Assembly (NCBI GenBank): GCA_049642465.1
Contig: JBAROV010000055.1
Coordinates: 1 to 28,688, forward strand
Direction: 5' to 3'
DNA from: CAWDPQ01 sp049642465
Lineage (GTDB): Bacteria; Acidobacteriota; Vicinamibacteria; Vicinamibacterales; 2-12-FULL-66-21
DNA: 28,688 bases
Both the position numbers and the translations under genes were made by a program. The notes beneath the pieces were generated by a model that did not search any database, was not told the DNA's origin, and saw nothing but the letters and a program-made list of their open reading frames with translations. Numbering within the stretch: the stretch's first letter is position 1; every line of letters starts with the position of its first letter. This document shows positions 23,426 through 28,688 of the stretch, in pieces.

Positions 23426-26174
23426 GTGGAACTCACATCTTCGATCTCGCCTCGCATCCTTGCGACTGAGCCCGGCACGTGAGGCTGAAATTGTCGAAGA
23501 GGTGTCGCAGCACCTCGACGAGCGCTACGACGAGCTGCGCCGCGCCGGCGCCTCCGAGCACGAGGCCTATCAACGGGCGATCGAGGAACTGAGCGATCAC
23601 GATACACTCGCGCGCCACATGCTGCCGCTCCGGCAGGCAAAGGTGCCTGCTCCCGTCAGTCATGGTGCTCCGGCACGCGCACTCACGAGCGACTTGCGGC
23701 AGGACCTTCGCTACGCGATGCGCATGCTCCGCAAGCAGCCCGGTTTCACCGCCGCCGTCGTGCTCACGCTCGCCCTCGGCATTGGCGCCAACACCGCCGT
23801 CTTCAGTCTCGTCAACGCCACGCTCTTTCAGCATCTGCCTGTTCCGAATCGCGAGCGGCTCGTCTATGTCAGCCGGGGAGGCGGCGTCTTCTCGTACCCG
23901 GGCTACGTTTGGCTGCGTGACGGCAATCAGGTGCTCGATGGCTTTGCGGCGTGGGGCGGGATCGTCGCCAGCCTCAACACCGGCTCGAATGCGGAGCTTG
24001 TCCCCGGTGTCATTGTCACCGGCAACTTTTTTGACGTGCTCGGCGTCCGCGCCGACCAGGGCCGTCTCATTACGACCGCTGACGATGTCAAGCCCGGTGG
24101 GCATCCGGTAGCCGTCATCAGCCACGAGTTCTGGCAGACGCGCTTCGCCGGCGCCGCCGACATTGCCGGACGGGAGGTGCGGTTGAACGGCCAGCCGTTC
24201 ACGATTATCGGGGTCGCGCCCGCGGGATTTCCGGGTCCGCAGGTGGGGAGCACGGCGCACCTCTATGTCCCGATGATGATGCAGCCGATCATGCGGCCGC
24301 CACGCGCCGGCTATTCAGGCGAGAAGAACCCGGATCTTCTCAACCACCGGACGAACAGCTGGTTGACCGGGGTGGGGCGGCTGAAGCCTGGCGTGACCGT
24401 GGAGCAGGCGCGCGCGCAGCTCACCACGCTGGCGCAGACCTTCGCCCAGACCCTGCCGGTCACCGGACCGCCTCCTCGTCACACTGCAGCGGTGGTCCCG
24501 GTGGATGAAGGAAACGCGGCGCAGCGTCAACGGATGGTGGCGGTCGCGCTGTTGCTCGGCGGCGTCGTTGGCGCCGTGCTGCTGATCGGCTGCGCGAACG
24601 TCGCCAACCTGCTCCTGTCGAGGGCGGCGTCGCGCCGGCGTGAGATGGCCGTCCGGCTCGCAATTGGAGCCAGCCGCACGCGAATCGTGCGCCAACTGCT
24701 CGCCGAGAGCCTCCTCTTGTCGCTCGTCGGCGGAGCGGCTGGCGTGGGCCTCGCGTGGGCGATGCTGCGGGCCTTTCAGGCCGCCCTTCCACCTGACGGG
24801 GTGCTTCCGACACTTGATTTCGCCCTTGATCAGCGCGTGCTCTGGTTCTCGCTCGTGCTGTCGATGATCACCGGCGTCGTGTTCGGCCTGGTGCCGGCGC
24901 TGAAGTCTTCCAGGGCGAACGTCGTCCCGGCGCTCAGGGACGCCGCGGACACCGAAAACCGTGGACGACGGTTCGGTCTCAAGCACGGACTGGTTGTTGC
25001 GGAAGTGGCGCTGTCGTTGCTGCTGCTCATTGCCGCCGGCCTGTTCGTTCGAAGCCTGCAATCGGCGCAGCGCATCGACCCCGGATTTGACGCCGAGAAG
25101 CTGGTCTCGGCGCCGTTGAGCGTCAACCTCCTGCGCTACACGACCGTGCAGGGGCGTGAGTTCTATCGACAAATCGTCGAGCGTGTGGAGCGCCTGCCCG
25201 GCGTCGAGTCGGCCACCCTGGCCCGCGTCGCTGTTCTCACCGGAAGCTCGCGCGTCTTCAGCCTCCACGTCGAGGGGCGGGGGGACTCGCACGGCTTGAG
25301 CCGATCCGAAGGCGGCGGCGTCACCAGAGACCCCAGGGAAGTCAACGCCAATGTCGTCGGTCCGCGATTCTTCAAGACGCTCGGCATTCCGCTAGCGCTC
25401 GGACGAGACTTCAACGACCAGGACATCGTCGATCGGCCGCTCGTGACGATCGTCAACAGTGCGGTGGTCGCGTTGCACTTCGGCGGGGAGAACCCGCTGG
25501 GCAAGCGCGTCAGCTTCGACGGACCGAACGGTCCGTGGCGCGAGATTGTCGGCGTGGTCCAGGACAGCAAGTACGGCACGCTCTCCGAAGACGCCCTGCC
25601 GGTCGCCTACCTGCCGCTCGGTCAGAATCACGAAACAGGCATGACGCTGTATGCGCGCACTTCGGTACCTCCCGAAACCCTGATTGCTCCCGTGCGGCGT
25701 GAAATCCAGGCGCTCGAACCGAATTTGCCGGTCCCGAACCTTCAAACCGTCGCCGACACGATCGGCACGTCACTCTATGGACCGCGCATGGGTGCCTGGT
25801 TACTGAGCGGGTTCGGTGTATTGGGCGTGTTGCTCGCTGCAGTGGGGGTTTACGGCGTCCTTTCGTTTTCGACGGCCAGGCGTACCCACGAGATGGGCAT
25901 TCGATTGGCGTTGGGAGCAACCACCCGGGACGTGTTCGCTCTGGTCATCCGCGACGGGATGCTGCTCGTCGGCGCCGGAATCGCGGTCGGCATTGCAGGC
26001 GGCCTCGCCGGCGCTCGTGCACTTGCAGGATTCCTGTACGGGGTGACCCCGTCAGATGTTCCGACGTTCATGCTGACGACGATCCTTTTGGTCCTGGTCG
26101 CGCTTGGGGCGTGCGCGATTCCAGCCCGGCGCGCGATGCGCGTGCATCCGATCGCTGCGCTGCGGCAGGAGTAA
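23418..26174 (+). CDS. ADOP-type ABC transporter permease (MacB/FtsX family), copy 3
   Basis: A 918-aa permease. ATG 23418 overlaps the padR end and is preceded by GGGAG. The N-terminal module is present (MSRWNSHLRSRLASLRLSPAREAEIVEEVSQHLDERYDELRRAGASEHEAYQ..., about 1-85). First membrane helix near 109-131 (VVLTLALGIGANTAVFSLV). FtsX block 1 starts near 374 (LLIGCANVANLLLSRAASRRREMAVRLAIGAS), block 2 near 792 (GVYGVLSFSTARRTHEMGIRLALGAT), and the end is IPARRAMRVHPIAALRQE. It differs in sequence from copies 1 and 2, so the three are old paralogues, not recent duplicates. This is the only one of the three with an adjacent PadR gene. The tandem octamer repeat begins seven bases after its stop. 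Confidence 0.92.
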   Translation: MSRWNSHLRSRLASLRLSPAREAEIVEEVSQHLDERYDELRRAGASEHEAYQRAIEELSDHDTLARHMLPLRQAKVPAPVSHGAPARALTSDLRQDLRYAMRMLRKQPGFTAAVVLTLALGIGANTAVFSLVNATLFQHLPVPNRERLVYVSRGGGVFSYPGYVWLRDGNQVLDGFAAWGGIVASLNTGSNAELVPGVIVTGNFFDVLGVRADQGRLITTADDVKPGGHPVAVISHEFWQTRFAGAADIAGREVRLNGQPFTIIGVAPAGFPGPQVGSTAHLYVPMMMQPIMRPPRAGYSGEKNPDLLNHRTNSWLTGVGRLKPGVTVEQARAQLTTLAQTFAQTLPVTGPPPRHTAAVVPVDEGNAAQRQRMVAVALLLGGVVGAVLLIGCANVANLLLSRAASRRREMAVRLAIGASRTRIVRQLLAESLLLSLVGGAAGVGLAWAMLRAFQAALPPDGVLPTLDFALDQRVLWFSLVLSMITGVVFGLVPALKSSRANVVPALRDAADTENRGRRFGLKHGLVVAEVALSLLLLIAAGLFVRSLQSAQRIDPGFDAEKLVSAPLSVNLLRYTTVQGREFYRQIVERVERLPGVESATLARVAVLTGSSRVFSLHVEGRGDSHGLSRSEGGGVTRDPREVNANVVGPRFFKTLGIPLALGRDFNDQDIVDRPLVTIVNSAVVALHFGGENPLGKRVSFDGPNGPWREIVGVVQDSKYGTLSEDALPVAYLPLGQNHETGMTLYARTSVPPETLIAPVRREIQALEPNLPVPNLQTVADTIGTSLYGPRMGAWLLSGFGVLGVLLAAVGVYGVLSFSTARRTHEMGIRLALGATTRDVFALVIRDGMLLVGAGIAVGIAGGLAGARALAGFLYGVTPSDVPTFMLTTILLVLVALGACAIPARRAMRVHPIAALRQE

Positions 26175-26180
26175 TACAAA

Positions 26181-26260
26181 GTGCCAAGGTGCCAAGGTGC
26201 CAAGGTGCCAAGGTGCCAAGGTGCCAAGGTGCCAAGGTGCCAGGGTGCCAGGGTGCCAAG
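26181..26260. repeat. Tandem repeat of the octamer GTGCCAAG, ten copies
   Basis: Ten head-to-tail 8-bp units: copies 1-7 and 10 are GTGCCAAG, copies 8 and 9 are GTGCCAGG. A partial, imperfect continuation (GTCAGGGTGC) follows. It starts seven bases after the ADOP 3 stop and ends 20 bases before the TerC promoter. The unit is not a multiple of three and the array is not inside a gene. Copy number is likely to vary by slippage. Confidence 0.95.
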
Positions 26261-26279
26261 GTCAGGGTGCTGGCAGAGG

Positions 26280-26308
26280 TTGATCGTACGCTGGATTCAG
26301 CCTATCTT
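26280..26308 (+). promoter_or_regulatory. Promoter of the riboswitch-terC unit
   Basis: TTGATC (26280-26285) and TATCTT (26303-26308) are 17 bases apart, and the expected transcription start is around 26315, the first base of the riboswitch aptamer. Position and spacing support each other. Confidence 0.6.
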
Positions 26309-26314
26309 GGAGGA

Positions 26315-26427
26315 GCGAGAAGGGGAGTAGCTACGCGGCGGTCTCACCGCCGCGCGGTCGAATCGTCAACACTGCGCTGCAGGCGCACGGTTCGGTCCGG
26401 TTCTCATCGGAAAGGCGAGACCTTCGC
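26315..26427 (+). ncRNA. yybP-ykoY-type manganese riboswitch aptamer
   Basis: The RNA contains the hallmark blocks of the yybP-ykoY class: GGGGAGTAGC at 26322-26331, GTCAACAC near 26365, and GGCGAGACCT at 26414-26423. The closing helix pairs GAAGG at 26319-26323 with CCTTC at 26421-26425. This class senses Mn2+ and commonly precedes TerC/Alx-like exporter genes, as it does here. The aptamer's 3' strand is also the left arm of the terminator, so Mn2+ binding should prevent termination and turn expression on. Confidence 0.88.
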
Positions 26428-26471
26428 ACGAGGCGAACAGCCCGGCTGCGAGGGTCTCGCCTTTCGTTTTT
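26414..26471 (+). terminator. Intrinsic terminator of the riboswitch expression platform
   Basis: A 15-bp stem, 26414-26428 against 26447-26461, with one G-U pair and otherwise perfect, is followed by TTTCGTTTTT. Its left arm is the aptamer's conserved 3' segment, so the two folds are mutually exclusive. It ends two bases before the TerC ribosome binding site. Confidence 0.85.
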
Positions 26472-26489
26472 CTGGAGGGAGCCGGATCG

Positions 26490-27467
26490 ATGGATCAAGT
26501 GTGGTTATGGGTCGGATTCAACGTCTTTGTGCTGGCGATGCTCGCCGTGGATTTGTTCGTCTTCCACCGCGAGGCGCATGCGGTTCGAACCACGGAGGCG
26601 CTCGCCTGGAGCGTGGTCTGGGTAATCCTCGCGTTGCTCTTTGGCGTCGGAGTGTACGCGCTGATGGGACGCGAGGCCGGCCTCGAGTACTTTGCCGGTT
26701 ACCTCATCGAACGCGCGCTCTCCATTGACAACATCTTCGTCTTCGTCCTGATCTTCAGCTTCTTCCACGTCCCCGCGCGCTATCAGCATCGGGTGCTCTT
26801 CTGGGGAATCCTCGGCGCGCTCCTGATGCGCGGCGCGATGATCGCGGCCGGGGCGTATCTCATCCACCAGTTTCACTGGGTCATTTACGTCTTCGGCGCG
26901 TTTCTCGTCTTTACTGGCGTCCGCATGGCGACGCACAGTGAGCAGGCGCTCGACCTGGAGCGGAATCCGATGATCCGGCTTGTACGCCGCTTACTTCCGG
27001 TGTCGGCCGGCTATCGCGGGGAGAAATTCTTCGTTCGCGAACACGTGGCGGGCGTCTCGAGAATCGTTGTGACGCCGCTATTCGTTGTCCTCGCGCTCAT
27101 CGAGACGACGGATCTCATCTTCGCTATCGATTCGATTCCGGCGATCTTCGCGATCACAGAGGATCCGTTCATCGTGTACAGCTCGAACATCTTCGCCATT
27201 CTCGGCCTCCGAGCGATGTACTTCCTGCTCGCCGATGTGATCGACCGCTTTCACTACCTCAAAGTCGGACTGTCGGTGGTTCTCGTGTTCGTGGGCGTCA
27301 AGATGCTCGCGACCGACGTCTACAAGTTGCCGGTGAGCGTGTCGTTGATCGTGATAGTGCTCGTGCTTGGCGCAGCGATTGCGGCTTCGTGGTTCTGGCC
27401 GCGTGCATTGCGTGAGAATGAGACGGTTGTCGCGAATCAGGACGCTGCGGACCGCCAGGCGAGTTAG
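26490..27467 (+). CDS. TerC/Alx-family membrane protein, probable manganese exporter
   Basis: A 325-aa integral membrane protein starting at ATG 26490 behind GGAGGGAG. About nine membrane segments are seen, from VWLWVGFNVFVLAMLAVDLFVF to SLIVIVLVLGAAIAASWFW. The family's acidic membrane motifs are present: D80 in ALSIDNIFVFVLIF, and D208/D214 in ETTDLIFAIDSIPAIFAI. The size and the FHREAHAVRTTEALAWSVVWVILALLFG loop fit the Alx/YceF/MeeF type. Members export Mn2+ and some load metal onto secreted enzymes. The Mn2+ riboswitch with terminator in the leader supports a manganese role. The gene converges with the amidohydrolase gene, with seven bases between stops and no obvious terminator. Confidence 0.92.
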   Translation: MDQVWLWVGFNVFVLAMLAVDLFVFHREAHAVRTTEALAWSVVWVILALLFGVGVYALMGREAGLEYFAGYLIERALSIDNIFVFVLIFSFFHVPARYQHRVLFWGILGALLMRGAMIAAGAYLIHQFHWVIYVFGAFLVFTGVRMATHSEQALDLERNPMIRLVRRLLPVSAGYRGEKFFVREHVAGVSRIVVTPLFVVLALIETTDLIFAIDSIPAIFAITEDPFIVYSSNIFAILGLRAMYFLLADVIDRFHYLKVGLSVVLVFVGVKMLATDVYKLPVSVSLIVIVLVLGAAIAASWFWPRALRENETVVANQDAADRQAS

Positions 27468-27474
27468 AGACACA

Positions 27475-28688
27475 TCAGCGGATGCGCCATCCATTCACCG
27501 GTCCGGCATGGAAGAACGCTGCCGGCGTCATCACGCCGTCACGCTTGAAGACCTGCCCGTCTTTCATGACGAACTGCACCTGTTTCAGCGCTTCGAGATC
27601 CTCGAGCGGGTTTCCGGGCATCGCGATCAGGTCAGCCATGAATCCTGGCTTGATCGGGCCGCGCGTCTTCTCCGTTCCGCTCACCTTGTAGCCGTTGATC
27701 GTCATGGCACGAACGGTGTCGGCGTTGGGAATACCCGCGTCCCGCCATGTCTTGATGAACTCGAGGCACAGTTCGCCTCGAGTCTTGCCCTCGACCCAGT
27801 AGTCGGCGTCCGTTGAGAACGTCAGCGGGACTTTGTTGTCATAGGCGTTCTTCAATCCGGCCACAGTCCGCGCGTAGGCCTCGGCCGACACCGGGTGGCC
27901 AGCGAGGCCAGGGGGCGTCTCGGTGCCAGCGCGCCAGACACCCTTTTGCGCCATCATCTTGTGCATCTCGTCGGTGAGGGCACCCGAGTGTGCAATCGAC
28001 CAGATCCCAGCCTCAATCGCATTGCGCGCTCCGTTGACCGTCTGCACGTGGCCTTCGACCTTGAGACCCGCCTTGGCTGCTTCGCGAATCACCAGTCGGA
28101 TTTCGTCCGCGGTGTAGCCGTACGGCTTGCAGTCCACACAGATCTTGATCACTCTCGCGCCAAAGAGAATGTTCTGACGGACCGCTTTCACGATTTCGTC
28201 CGGCGTGTCGGCGTCCAGGTATTCCGGATAGACGATGTTGTGGTCCTTCGCCATTTCCGGTGTCGGGAAGAATTGACCGCCCATGCCGCCGATGATGATG
28301 CCGGAGTTGATAATCGTGGGCCCCGGGATCCAGCCTTGCTCGATCGCCTGACGAAGTGCCGTATCGGCGTAGTTGCCGTTGTTTCCCATGTCTCGAACGA
28401 TCGTGAACCCCGATGCGAGCATCTGGATGCCGTTCGAGGCCGCCTGAATCGCGCGCAGTGGGGTCGAATCCTGCACGTAGGTGAAGTAGTACACGTTGTT
28501 CTCGGGGATTGGCTTATAGGTGAGCGCCAGGTGATTGTGTGCTTCCACTAATCCCGGCATCACGGTCATGCTGGAGAGATCGATGACTTGCGCGCCGGCT
28601 GGAATCGCGACTGATGATCCCACCTCGCGAATCCGCGTGCCCTCGATAAGGATGATTTGGTTAGAGAGAACGCGTCCGGCTTCGGGAT
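27475..28688 (-). CDS. Amidohydrolase-family protein, 5' end outside the window
   Basis: The reading frame runs from the right edge (PEAGRVLSNQIILIEGTRIREVG) to a stop at 27475-27477, giving 403 residues; the true start and any signal peptide lie beyond 28688. It is a metal-dependent TIM-barrel hydrolase: HxH in VMPGLVEAHNHL, a lysine in GARVIKICVDC, histidines in VEGHVQT and IAHSG, and an Asp in FSTDADYW. The flanking beta-sandwich is seen in the N-terminal VLSNQIILIEGTRIREVG and the C-terminal GFMADLIAMPGNPLEDLEALKQVQFVMKDGQVFKR. This layout fits prolidase-like or imidazolonepropionase-like exported amidohydrolases; the substrate is unknown. Confidence 0.9.
   Translation of the reverse strand, partial: PEAGRVLSNQIILIEGTRIREVGSSVAIPAGAQVIDLSSMTVMPGLVEAHNHLALTYKPIPENNVYYFTYVQDSTPLRAIQAASNGIQMLASGFTIVRDMGNNGNYADTALRQAIEQGWIPGPTIINSGIIIGGMGGQFFPTPEMAKDHNIVYPEYLDADTPDEIVKAVRQNILFGARVIKICVDCKPYGYTADEIRLVIREAAKAGLKVEGHVQTVNGARNAIEAGIWSIAHSGALTDEMHKMMAQKGVWRAGTETPPGLAGHPVSAEAYARTVAGLKNAYDNKVPLTFSTDADYWVEGKTRGELCLEFIKTWRDAGIPNADTVRAMTINGYKVSGTEKTRGPIKPGFMADLIAMPGNPLEDLEALKQVQFVMKDGQVFKRDGVMTPAAFFHAGPVNGWRIR

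Noticed and set aside
26181..26260. CRISPR array
   Set aside because: The repeat is an 8-bp head-to-tail unit with no spacers, and no cas gene is present.
1..28688. tRNA, rRNA, transposase or prophage genes
   Set aside because: Looked for and not seen: no transposase or integrase motifs in any translated frame, and no rRNA-like or convincing cloverleaf sequence.

Overview
The window is high-GC bacterial DNA. It looks like a soil or sediment Acidobacteriota, probably of the Vicinamibacteria type. The main reasons are three very large MacB/FtsX-type permeases of the acidobacterial duplicated orphan permease (ADOP) kind, one paired with a PadR regulator, together with many exported single-enzyme genes (DUF1080, GMC oxidoreductase with a gluconate-dehydrogenase-like small subunit, phosphotriesterase-like, MBL, alpha/beta hydrolase, amidohydrolase). 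The taxonomic call is inference from gene content; there is no rRNA or tRNA in the window.

Layout, left to right. 0-3 kb: a nested-palindrome repeat and ADOP permease 1 (+). 3-6 kb: a secreted NTF2-like protein (-), a divergent VOC protein (+) separated from it by a perfect 16-bp palindrome, and a 604-aa DUF6178-like protein (-). 6.2-10.2 kb: an exported DUF1080 protein (-), a second copy of the nested-palindrome repeat, and ADOP permease 2 (+). 10.2-13.1 kb: ispH and a coupled membrane protein (-) behind a compact promoter with a 20-bp dyad, then an exported endonuclease/exonuclease/phosphatase-fold protein (+). 13.1-16.6 kb (-): a phosphotriesterase-like protein, then a Tat-exported small subunit with a GMC oxidoreductase that carries a four-cysteine Fe-S-type motif. 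16.9-23.0 kb (+): ankyrin-repeat protein, exported MBL-fold protein, Tat-exported alpha/beta hydrolase, malic enzyme. 23.0-26.2 kb (+): a PadR regulator overlapping ADOP permease 3, with a promoter/operator in front. 26.2-27.5 kb: a tenfold octamer tandem repeat, a promoter, a yybP-ykoY-type manganese riboswitch with an intrinsic terminator, and a TerC/Alx-family gene (+). 27.5 kb to the right edge: an amidohydrolase (-), cut by the window end.

How the genes fit together. Most are separate functions. The supported functional units are the GMC dehydrogenase pair (one Tat signal for two proteins), the PadR-ADOP regulatory pair, the riboswitch-TerC manganese-homeostasis unit and the ispH-membrane-protein overlap. 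I see no phage, transposase, CRISPR, toxin-antitoxin or defence module. I do not see a clearly new multi-gene system. The least explained pieces are the DUF6178-like protein, the ispH-linked membrane protein, the ADOP-upstream repeats and several strong dyads in intergenic DNA.
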